Shown here: one piece after another, positions 24,838-32,131 of the stretch
Layout of the letters: every line of letters begins with the position of its first letter
Numbering within the stretch: position 1 is the stretch's first letter
DNA from: Flavobacteriales bacterium
Lineage (GTDB): Bacteria > Bacteroidota > Bacteroidia > Flavobacteriales_D > Sanyastnellaceae
Direction: 5' to 3'
DNA: 46,496 nt
Assembly (NCBI GenBank): GCA_015665315.1
Contig: JADFAK010000154.1
Coordinates: 1-46,496, forward strand
The notes under the pieces: model-generated
The model's database searches: none
The model's input: only the letters and a program-made list of their open reading frames with translations
What the model was told of the DNA's origin: nothing
Program-made: the position numbers and the translations under genes

Positions 24838-25143
24838 ATGATCTACATAACCCAATTTATCTTCATCCACCCAGGAAAGGAAAAACAGTTTCTTGAATTC
24901 GAGTCTGTCGCCATTCCGATGATGGAAGAGTACAAGGGTAAAATCTTGTATCGCATTCGACCCGATCCTGAGCAATTTGTTGACCATACCGGAGAGGTCC
25001 CCTATGAAATTCATTTTATCCAATTCAATAGCAAACAGGATCTCGAGCTTTTTATGAAAGACAAGCGACGGGTCGATTTAGTTCCCCTGAAGGAAGAATC
25101 AGTACGAGAAGTGTTTTTGGTCCAAGGTGCGCGCATAGGATAA
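24838..25143 (+). CDS. DUF1330-like small protein
   Basis: 101 residues, starting MIYITQFIFIHPGKEKQFLEFE and continuing with a ferredoxin-like beta-alpha-beta pattern (IPYM-type helix, then YEIHFIQFNSKQDLELFMKD). This matches DUF1330 and related dimeric alpha/beta-barrel proteins. A longer in-frame extension back to 24646 exists, but lacks conserved features and overlaps the promoter region of the export operon, so the ATG at 24838 is used. Function unknown. Confidence 0.7.
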   Translation: MIYITQFIFIHPGKEKQFLEFESVAIPMMEEYKGKILYRIRPDPEQFVDHTGEVPYEIHFIQFNSKQDLELFMKDKRRVDLVPLKEESVREVFLVQGARIG

Positions 25144-25565
25144 GCCTCGTTTTTAAAATTTTCTCAGCGATAAACGCAAATGCATCAACTGGCTAGCTTC
25201 AAATTCACGCTTCTACCAAATATTCGTATTTGACCCAAGACAGCGGTAAAGTAGAGAGGGGTGCAACGTCTTTGTGTACGAGTGCATTGTACCCTTTTTT
25301 GTGAATTAAGCTACTATGATTAGGATGGACTAATATTATTATCGGAAAAGGCTTGCGGCCCTTTTTTAATTCGGTTATCGTTTCAATGGAAATTGTGCTC
25401 CTTCGGGTTTGAATAGAGATGAAATGGCCATTGTTTGACCTGCATTTGTTCTTGCAATTTTAATTTCGATCTTTTTATGTGATTTTCCGCTTCCAAGTGA
25501 TATTGGTCACCTACTAATTCGTGTATTTAGTCTAAATATGCCAATTGAATCATCAACTGGCCCAC
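25144..25565. other. Intergenic region with repeat fragment, hairpin and CRP-like site
   Basis: 422 bp without a gene. 25161-25188 repeats a ~28-bp word (core CTCAGCGATAAACGCAAATG) found again at 28708-28735 inside a UspA remnant. GGGTGCAA (25259-25266) can pair with TTGTACCC (25287-25294, one G-U) and is followed by six T, a weak candidate terminator for the DUF1330 gene. GTGATATTGGTCAC (25497-25510) has the GTGA-N6-TCAC symmetry of Crp/Fnr-family sites, 56 bp upstream of the multicopper oxidase ATG. Confidence 0.45.
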
Positions 25566-27260
25566 ATGAAAAGAATATCTCTCCTCGGTACATTATTATT
25601 TTTGTCATTCTTAGTATTTGCTCAGAATCCATTACTCATTCCAAGTGTTTTGACTGGGGCAAATATCGAATTGACTCTACAAACAGGGATGCACGAGTTC
25701 TTCGACGGGCAAATGACCAACACCTTGGGAGCCAATGGCGATATTTTAGGACCCACATTGATCCTGAATCAAGGCGACTTAGTCAGCTTTTCAGTGCAGA
25801 ATTTATTAGAGGATTCAACGACGATGCATTGGCACGGCCTCCATGTTGCGCCAGAAAATGATGGCGGACCACATACGGTCATTGCTCAAAATTCGACGTG
25901 GTCACCTAGTTTTACAATTTTGGACAAGGCCGCCACTTATTGGTATCATCCCCATTTACACCATATGACCAACAAACATGTGTCGTTGGGTATTGCAGGG
26001 ATGATTATCGTAAAGGATAGTGAAGAGGCAGCATTGGATTTACCCAGAGACTATGGAGTCGATGACTTTCCTCTCGTGATTCAAACGAAAGATTTTGACG
26101 AAGGTAATCAGATAGTAGTGCAATCTAATAATGATGATGTCGTCATGGTAAATGCGACTATTGATCCCTATTTGGAAGCTCCTGCACAGTTTGTCCGATT
26201 GAGAATTCTTAACGGGTCCTCGCAACGTACTTTTAACTTGGGCATGACCGATGATCAGCCTTTCTATCAGATTGCTTCGGACGGCGGATTGTTATCTGCC
26301 CCTTTCGAAACAACGCGTTTATTAGTCGCTCCAGGTGAGCGTGCTGAGCTTCTTGTGGATTTCACGGACATGGAGGGTCAGTCACCTCAATTACTGAGCT
26401 TTGCCTCGGAAATTCCTGATGGCATCTATGGTGCTACCAATCCCGGGATGATGGCCATGCTTACACTTGATGGATACAATCCCAATGAGTTGAACGGGAA
26501 TGATTTCGTGATCCTAGATTTCAATATCATGGAGCCTACAAGTGATCCCGTTACTTCTGTACCCACGGCGTTGGCCAACCTATCGCCTTTATTAGAATCA
26601 GATGCAGACATAACCAGGACTCTCTCATTTGCGCCAGAGGTGATGGGTCCGAATCAGCTGAACGGCATGTTTCAAATTAATAATGCAAGTTTCGATATGG
26701 AAGTGGTCAACTACTCCATTCCATTAAATAATACCGAAATTTGGCAATTGACCAATAACTCGGGCATTGCGCATCCGTTTCACATACACGACGTTCAATT
26801 TTATATTCTTTCGAGAAATGGTGTTTCCCCAGCCGAAAACGAACAGGGCTTAAAAGATGTAGTATTGGTAAAACCTCAAGAAACTGTTCGCTTTATTGCA
26901 AAGTTTGAGGACTTCTCCAATGATGAAGTTCCGTACATGTATCACTGCCATATGCTTGTGCACGAAGATGGCGGGATGATGGGGCAGTTTGTTGTGTCGA
27001 ATGAGACCTCCATCGATGAAAGCCTGCGAGCCTTTGACAATCCCGTGATCTACCCGAATCCAAACCAGGGGACTTTCCATTTTCAAAATAGTGAGCAAAT
27101 AGACAGCATTGAAGTGTACAATGCCCTTGGGCAAGAGGTGGGATTCACCATGAATAATCGAGGAGGTATTGTGACGATTTCTGGACTTGTCCGCGGATTA
27201 AACATGGTGAAATTTCAGAGCGGAGACCTGATGTACATGAATCGAGTTTTGGTCGACTGA
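25566..27260 (+). CDS. Multicopper oxidase with T9SS type A sorting domain
   Basis: 564 residues. Signal peptide (ends LVFAQ), three cupredoxin domains and all four copper motifs: HWHGLH (88-93), HPHLHH (128-133), HPFHIH and HCHMLVHEDGGMMG (from 460). That gives a type 1 site and a trinuclear type 2/3 cluster, as in CueO, CotA and bilirubin oxidase. The last ~70 residues are a T9SS sorting domain (VIYPNPNQGTFHF, GLVRGLNMVKF), so it is exported to the cell surface and not kept in the periplasm. The ATG at 25566 is chosen because the signal peptide starts there. Likely oxidises Cu(I), Fe(II), Mn(II) or phenols; the substrate cannot be read from sequence. Confidence 0.93.
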   Translation: MKRISLLGTLLFLSFLVFAQNPLLIPSVLTGANIELTLQTGMHEFFDGQMTNTLGANGDILGPTLILNQGDLVSFSVQNLLEDSTTMHWHGLHVAPENDGGPHTVIAQNSTWSPSFTILDKAATYWYHPHLHHMTNKHVSLGIAGMIIVKDSEEAALDLPRDYGVDDFPLVIQTKDFDEGNQIVVQSNNDDVVMVNATIDPYLEAPAQFVRLRILNGSSQRTFNLGMTDDQPFYQIASDGGLLSAPFETTRLLVAPGERAELLVDFTDMEGQSPQLLSFASEIPDGIYGATNPGMMAMLTLDGYNPNELNGNDFVILDFNIMEPTSDPVTSVPTALANLSPLLESDADITRTLSFAPEVMGPNQLNGMFQINNASFDMEVVNYSIPLNNTEIWQLTNNSGIAHPFHIHDVQFYILSRNGVSPAENEQGLKDVVLVKPQETVRFIAKFEDFSNDEVPYMYHCHMLVHEDGGMMGQFVVSNETSIDESLRAFDNPVIYPNPNQGTFHFQNSEQIDSIEVYNALGQEVGFTMNNRGGIVTISGLVRGLNMVKFQSGDLMYMNRVLVD

Positions 27261-27490
27261 TCGGTTCAATAAAACTAAGAGTTCAAGGGATTACCAGTTC
27301 GGCTAAATGCTTGAAAGTTTTCCCTAAATTCTGACATGATAGTGGTAAATTGCACGTTGCAAATGTGCGTTTGATTAGGTGTCCATTGCATGTGAATTGC
27401 GCATGTACACTATAAGATTCTTCGTAGTAGAATAGGGTGCTGGACGACATTTGATGCACTCCGATTCTATTTATTGTCAGCAATCAATCC

Positions 27491-28501
27491 ATGGATTCAA
27501 TTACACAGGCTTTATTAGGTGCAACGACATTCTCTTTGATCAAAGATCGAGAGATTGGAAAGAAGTCTTTGCTCATCGGTGCTATTGCCGGAACCCTTCC
27601 CGATTTGGATGTTTTCTTAGCACCCTTGTTCAATGATGTCGCCTTCTTGACAGTCCACCGAAGTGTTTCGCATTCTGTGCTTCTAGCGGTTGTTTTTAGT
27701 GTCATTTTGGGCATGATCTTCCATCGGATTTACAAAAAGAAGCAATCCCAAGTCAAGTGGATTTCAGCGTTTTTCCTAGCTATCGGGACCCATTCCATGT
27801 TAGACTGGTGCACAACCTATGGCACTAAATTACTTAGTCCTTTTAACGCCCACCTTTTTTCGACCAACAACATTCATGTCTTTGAACCGATTTATACCCT
27901 GATCCTTTTGATTGGAGTTGGTATGCTCGTTTTTCGTTCGGTGAATGCGGAAAGACAACGGAGAATGGCTCAACTCACCCTGTTGCTTTCTACCTTGTAC
28001 CTAGCGTGGACTTTTGTCTCCAAAGGCATAGCCAATAACCAGTTTGTAAAAGAGTTGAACCGACAAGAAATTCAATTTGAAAAATTGCTCGTTTCACCCA
28101 CACCTTTGAATTCCATTCTCTGGCACGGGATTGCCAAAACCGCCGATGGCTATTACTTGGCGACCTACAGTCTGTTCGACACCCGTGACCAGATTACATT
28201 TGAGTTCAAACCCAGCGACAACTATCTGATCGATGAAATCAGTAAAAACAAGTTGGTCAAGTACTACTTGCAGTATACCGATGACTTTCCCCTCATCGAA
28301 GAAGATTCAGTTGGAAATATTAAGATCTACGCTATAAAGTTCGGTCCAATAAACTACGAGGGAAAAGCTGAGTTTGTCTACCCGCTTACTTTTAGCCGAC
28401 AAGACTTGGAAGAAGAAGCTATAGTGATTGACTATGCCCGAACTGAAAAGGGGCCGGTTAAGGATTATGGTGCGTTGTTTCGAAGGATAGGAGGGATTTG
28501 A
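27491..28501 (+). CDS. YdjM/DUF457-family membrane-bound metal-dependent hydrolase
   Basis: 336 residues starting MDSITQALLGATTFSL, the hallmark of this family, with four or so membrane helices in the first 190 residues and conserved polar motifs GTLPDLDVF, HRSVSHSVLL and GTHSMLDWCTTYGT whose His and Asp residues are thought to bind metal. The C-terminal ~150 residues form a soluble domain. Relatives are annotated as LexA-regulated inner-membrane hydrolases; substrate unknown. No LexA box is recognised upstream. The 230-bp gap before it holds no gene. Confidence 0.88.
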   Translation: MDSITQALLGATTFSLIKDREIGKKSLLIGAIAGTLPDLDVFLAPLFNDVAFLTVHRSVSHSVLLAVVFSVILGMIFHRIYKKKQSQVKWISAFFLAIGTHSMLDWCTTYGTKLLSPFNAHLFSTNNIHVFEPIYTLILLIGVGMLVFRSVNAERQRRMAQLTLLLSTLYLAWTFVSKGIANNQFVKELNRQEIQFEKLLVSPTPLNSILWHGIAKTADGYYLATYSLFDTRDQITFEFKPSDNYLIDEISKNKLVKYYLQYTDDFPLIEEDSVGNIKIYAIKFGPINYEGKAEFVYPLTFSRQDLEEEAIVIDYARTEKGPVKDYGALFRRIGGI

Positions 28502-28521
28502 TCCGTACTGGAATGTTGAAA

Positions 28522-28535
28522 CATTTGCCTTGTGC
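28522..28535 (+). repeat. Intergenic motif CATTTGCCTTGTGC, copy 1
   Basis: Fourteen bases identical to copies at 30273 and 32016, all between genes and in the same orientation. With copy 2 the match extends to 22 bp with one mismatch (TTGAANCATTTGCCTTGTGCAT). Confidence 0.6.
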
Positions 28536-28594
28536 ATATATGTTTTCTAGCTATTTAGGATTGAACAGCACTGTACACCGATTACTTATCGGGC

Positions 28595-28738
28595 GTGAAA
28601 TTGCTAATGATACAAAGTCAAAACATTGTAGCTCTCGTAGCTATGGGCACAAAGGGTGCGATTGAATTGCCTAAATTATTTTTAGGAAGTGGCGTAGCTG
28701 GGGTAATTCTCAGCGATAAACGCAAATGTATCAAGTAG
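28595..28738 (+). pseudogene. Fragment of a UspA-family gene
   Basis: The frame reads LLMIQSQNIVALVAMGTKG and continues to GSGVAGVIL, then TAG at 28736-28738. It matches the intact UspA gene 2.7 kb downstream (TIQNQNIIDLVVMGTKGATG... GSVTAGVI, around 31306-31410), including the ATP-binding loop, and is similar at DNA level. Only about 45 of ~278 codons remain, so this is a relic of a duplication or recombination, not a working gene. Its last 28 bases recur at 25161. Confidence 0.75.
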
Positions 28739-28864
28739 TCTATTTTGACCAATATCCGTTCGCCGAAGTTCAGTAAAACCATGCCCTCGACATGGCAAGT
28801 AGAGAATGATTTTAACCTCCTTTGACACAAAATGCTTAACTTATTGGCAACCAAAACCCTCTCT

Positions 28865-30148
28865 ATGAAGTTATTGACTTTATTATTCGCTTTTTTGCCT
28901 AGCTTCCTTTTTGGCCAAGCATGCGATTTTACCATAAATGTAGTACAACCTCTGGCCGCTTGTCCGGGTGCCAATTCACTCGGCGAAGTGCAGGTTTTTA
29001 CAACTACGCCCGGTGATTATTTTGTCCAATTGGTTGGCGAGGAAAGCATTTTGGCCGACGTTCAGATTTACATCGAATCTTCCTGGAGTTACCAGCTCCC
29101 CGCTTATGAAGGAGCTTATTATTTGTCCATTTACGATTTGGCCACTCCTGATACCGAATGTCAGTCAGACTGGGAATTTTCGATCAACGGGTCCGACAAC
29201 GGTGGGGATTCTATTTTGGCCAATATCTTTTGGAATGAGCCTTATTGTCTAGATGCTGAAGGATTACTTTCTTTGGTTGTTCACATGGACCATTACCCGC
29301 TTACATCCTGGGAATATTGTGACTTGGGTGTGAGTTCTGCCATTTCTGGAGGATCAGCCGATATCCCGTTACCCGCCGGAGACCATTGTCTTGAAATTCA
29401 CGCAGGGGGGTGCTTTGAAGTTATAGAACTATCTCTTGCCAATGGCCCAGAATTGGCCATCCTCGAGTCCCTTGAATTTGAACCCTTGATATGCGACGGC
29501 CCGCAAGCAACTACCGATGTGCAATTACAGATTGCCGAAGAATTTGATCCGCTCCAGAGCCTTACCTTTTGTGCCGACACGCCCGGTTTTGTACCCGATG
29601 TTTCAATTGAAGAAGAAAAACTATACAATGTCAGCGGTGGCGATTATTGCCTCGAAATTGTGGCTGGAGGCTGCAGTCAAATCACCGAAATGAATATTCC
29701 TCTCGGTCCGCCAGTTGAGATTGAATTCACAATAACGGCCAACGTAAACGAAAACAACGAAAATGCCTCGATCAGTCTGGATTTTAGTCCCGAGGGAGAT
29801 TTTGACTTTACCTTATATATCTTCGATGATAACCTTGTCGGGAGTTACTATGTGGGACCGGGAGAAACTGGAGAAATTGGCGGACTCGACGCAGGGCCGT
29901 ATACGATGGTGCATACGGGGGGAGGCACGTGTGGTGCATTTGTGTACACCTTCGAAATCCCACAATACGGCGATCTTAGTGAATTCGACTTCAACAGCGA
30001 CGGTATAATCAACGGTACTGATTTGTTGATGTTTTTGTCTTTATTTGGTTGTACAGGCGATTGTTTACCGTCCGACCTGAACGGAGATGGCGTTGTAAAT
30101 GTTTACGATTTACAACTTTTCTTACCGAATTTGTTCCAGGCAACTTAG
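28865..30148 (+). CDS. Secreted Cys-rich protein with C-terminal dockerin-like EF-hand pair
   Basis: 427 residues from the ATG at 28865 (an in-frame ATG 11 codons earlier adds nothing; the signal peptide MKLLTLLFAFLPSFLFGQ starts here). The body is beta-rich, acidic and cysteine-rich with repeated segments (AGDHCLEIHAGGC and GGDYCLEIVAGGC). The last ~60 residues hold two calcium-loop motifs, DFNSDGIINGTDLLMFL and DLNGDGVVNVYDLQLFL, arranged as in type I dockerins. No T9SS YPNP-type signal follows, so the dockerin-like pair is the real C-terminus. Dockerins bind cohesins in cellulosomes; no cohesin is seen here, and in Bacteroidota such ends may serve calcium-dependent surface attachment. Confidence 0.82.
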   Translation: MKLLTLLFAFLPSFLFGQACDFTINVVQPLAACPGANSLGEVQVFTTTPGDYFVQLVGEESILADVQIYIESSWSYQLPAYEGAYYLSIYDLATPDTECQSDWEFSINGSDNGGDSILANIFWNEPYCLDAEGLLSLVVHMDHYPLTSWEYCDLGVSSAISGGSADIPLPAGDHCLEIHAGGCFEVIELSLANGPELAILESLEFEPLICDGPQATTDVQLQIAEEFDPLQSLTFCADTPGFVPDVSIEEEKLYNVSGGDYCLEIVAGGCSQITEMNIPLGPPVEIEFTITANVNENNENASISLDFSPEGDFDFTLYIFDDNLVGSYYVGPGETGEIGGLDAGPYTMVHTGGGTCGAFVYTFEIPQYGDLSEFDFNSDGIINGTDLLMFLSLFGCTGDCLPSDLNGDGVVNVYDLQLFLPNLFQAT

Positions 30149-30272
30149 TCGACCAGTTTTAGGTGAACAAGCCAAGTGATCTCCGATTCGAGAACCGATA
30201 AAAGATCAATAAAAGTCGGAGCCCTACATTTCAATGGAGTCGAGTGAAGTAATCTTGTCGTGTGCCTTGAAC

Positions 30273-30286
30273 CATTTGCCTTGTGC
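30273..30286 (+). repeat. Intergenic motif CATTTGCCTTGTGC, copy 2
   Basis: Identical to the copies at 28522 and 32016. Confidence 0.6.
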
Positions 30287-30427
30287 ATGAATTATTTACT
30301 ACTAATTCAAGGAGTTTAGGTTCCAAATACCAATCTCTTCAAAATCCTCTTACGGGCGAACCTCCTTTCAATAATTTGGGAAATTTTTGAAGCCGATTTA
30401 TATGAAGATTTGGTCTCGTTTTTGGAC

Positions 30428-30474
30428 CTTGTCTGCAGTGAAATCGCTTATATTTGAAGTGTGATCTAGACCAC
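30428..30474 (+). promoter_or_regulatory. Candidate promoter and operator of the CutA-like gene
   Basis: CTTG (30428-30431), 17-bp spacer, then TATATTTG (30449-30456), a full TAnnTTTG match. Starting 4 bp later, GTGATCTAGACCAC (30461-30474) is a 14-bp near-palindrome (12 of 14 positions symmetric) that would lie over the transcription start, where a repressor would act. The leader to the ATG at 30605 would be ~140 bases. Confidence 0.45.
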
Positions 30475-30604
30475 GACAACGGTAATGGTACTTGTGGAAA
30501 TAGTGTGCTTGAAACGAAATAAATGGAAAGTCGAGAAACCGATCAAGAAGGAGTTCAAGGGCGCTTTTAGAAGGAATAAACGTATAATTCGAAAATAGCT
30601 AGCA

Positions 30605-30913
30605 ATGATAGAAATCCACATTATTACAAAGAGGATTGAACAGGTAGATGAAATCCTAAAAATGCTGATTACCGAGAACTTAATTGTGGGAGCTACGGTA
30701 GTCGATACGAGTAGCAGTTATTTATCGGGAAAAGGTGAAGTGTCGACAGTACCATCCAAAATGATTTTTGGTAGAACGAAGGCCTCACTTTTTGGGAGTA
30801 TCGAGAAGATTTTGGATACTAAATACGGTAAAAACGTGCCAGCGATCTTTAGTATGCCCATTGTGGCCATGGATGAAAAACACTCTAAAAAGTTACTTAA
30901 ATTATTGAGCTGA
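30605..30913 (+). CDS. CutA-like divalent-ion tolerance protein
   Basis: 102 residues with the ferredoxin-like fold pattern of CutA: IEIHIITKRIEQVDEILKML, then LIVGATVVDTSSSYLS, KMIFGRTKASLFGSIEKI, and the CutA-type end VPAIFSMPIVAMDEKH. CutA proteins are small trimers linked to copper and other metal tolerance. The aromatic residues usual in the middle (YWW) are mostly missing, so it is a divergent member and a PII-like role is possible. It sits 109 bp before a UspA gene on the same strand. Confidence 0.72.
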   Translation: MIEIHIITKRIEQVDEILKMLITENLIVGATVVDTSSSYLSGKGEVSTVPSKMIFGRTKASLFGSIEKILDTKYGKNVPAIFSMPIVAMDEKHSKKLLKLLS

Positions 30914-31022
30914 GCGTTTAGGAAGTAACTTCGCGCCTGTTCCGATGGACGAGAGGGAAACCGTTTATTCAACCTCTATGACGGACTAATTCAAAGAAAT
31001 TCGCACCTAATTATTTGACGAC

Positions 31023-31859
31023 ATGAGAACAATTCTGTTAATGACCGACTTTTCTGACAACGCTAGAAATGCCATCAAATATGCCATTGATGCGTTTGGA
31101 GAAAGTGCCGAGTATATCATTCTAAATTCCTACATCATTCGCAAGACAGCTAGTTCGCTCGTCAATATAGCCGATGAATTACGGGAGATTTCCGAAGGGG
31201 ACTTGCGCCGTGAATTGAAGTTTGTCCGCGATACATATCCCCAATTGTCAAACTTAAAAGTAACGACCCTTTCCGAGTACGGAGATCCTGCCGATGTTCT
31301 GCTGACGATACAGAATCAAAACATTATTGATCTCGTAGTAATGGGCACAAAGGGTGCGACAGGGTTGACTAAAATATTCTTTGGAAGTGTTACAGCAGGG
31401 GTTATTCGCAATACCAAATTGCCTGTTCTTGCCATACCCGAGCATTCGACCTTCACGTCGCTCGAAACGATAGCATTTGCTGCCGACCTGCTTAACAATG
31501 ATGATCCAAACATTGTCCAGCCACTGGTGACTTTGGCCGAAAAATTTAAGTCGAAGGTCTACCTCTTGAACATTTTAAAGCAAGGGGAGCTGGCCAAAGA
31601 AAAAACGCGCGCTCAAATCGAAGAACTGAAATCCTCTAACTATCTAGGCAATGCAAATAGTTCGTGGGAATTTTTGGAATCAGACGATGTGGCCGACACT
31701 GTGGAGGCCTTCTGTGAAAAGAACAAAGTGAACTTGCTTGCGGTCATTGCTAGAAATAATAGGATGTTGGACCGCCTGCTGCACAGCAGTGTCTCGCAGG
31801 ACTTGATCCTCAATGCCAAGCTGCCCATCTTGGCGATGGATGATTCATACTCCGACTGA
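31023..31859 (+). CDS. Universal stress protein (two tandem UspA domains)
   Basis: 278 residues: an N-terminal UspA domain (MRTILLMTDFSDNARNAIKY) with the ATP-binding loop MGTKGATGLTKIFFGS and a following GVI/LAIPE strand, and a second, more diverged domain (from about residue 145) ending LLHSSVSQDLI and LPILAMDD. Tandem Usp proteins are common in Bacteroidota and respond to stress or growth arrest. A fragment of a close paralog lies at 28595. It ends in a strong terminator. Confidence 0.93.
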   Translation: MRTILLMTDFSDNARNAIKYAIDAFGESAEYIILNSYIIRKTASSLVNIADELREISEGDLRRELKFVRDTYPQLSNLKVTTLSEYGDPADVLLTIQNQNIIDLVVMGTKGATGLTKIFFGSVTAGVIRNTKLPVLAIPEHSTFTSLETIAFAADLLNNDDPNIVQPLVTLAEKFKSKVYLLNILKQGELAKEKTRAQIEELKSSNYLGNANSSWEFLESDDVADTVEAFCEKNKVNLLAVIARNNRMLDRLLHSSVSQDLILNAKLPILAMDDSYSD

Positions 31860-31954
31860 TAATTAGCGAGCCAAGACGGTCCAGTCTGCGGTTTGGAGCC
31901 AATGCAGAAAACTCCGATTTGGAATAAATTGGATTCACGACATAAACGAGTTTG

Positions 31955-31999
31955 AAAAAGCGAGCGCGAAATGATTTGATCTTTCACGCTCGCTTTTTT
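31955..31999 (+). terminator. Rho-independent terminator after the UspA gene
   Basis: AAAAAGCGAGCG (31955-31966) pairs exactly with CGCTCGCTTTTT (31987-31998); after one mismatch the stem extends by GAAA/TTTC. A T-run follows the GC-rich part. The A-rich 5' side makes it work in both directions in principle. Confidence 0.92.
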
Positions 32000-32015
32000 G
32001 GTTAGGGCGAATAAG

Positions 32016-32029
32016 CATTTGCCTTGTGC
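32016..32029 (+). repeat. Intergenic motif CATTTGCCTTGTGC, copy 3
   Basis: Identical 14 bases to copies at 28522 and 30273; 103 bp upstream of the SprB-like gene. Confidence 0.6.
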
Positions 32030-32131
32030 TAGAGTGTTGTCCAAAAAACGCATGCAACTGTATGTGATTTTTGTGCGACTTATATGTACTGACTATACGA
32101 TTTAAGCATCCTTACCTTAACTCGCAACCCT

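Larger units (their letters stand above)
30149..30604. other. Intergenic region upstream of the CutA-like gene
   Basis: 456 bp with no convincing gene. It contains the second CATTTGCCTTGTGC motif, a candidate promoter (30428-30456) and a palindrome at 30461-30474. No terminator hairpin was found for the dockerin-like gene. Confidence 0.5.

Noticed and set aside
25259-25300. Strong terminator after the DUF1330 gene
   Set aside because: The stem has only 8 pairs with a G-U and a 20-base loop; kept only as a weak candidate inside the gap description.
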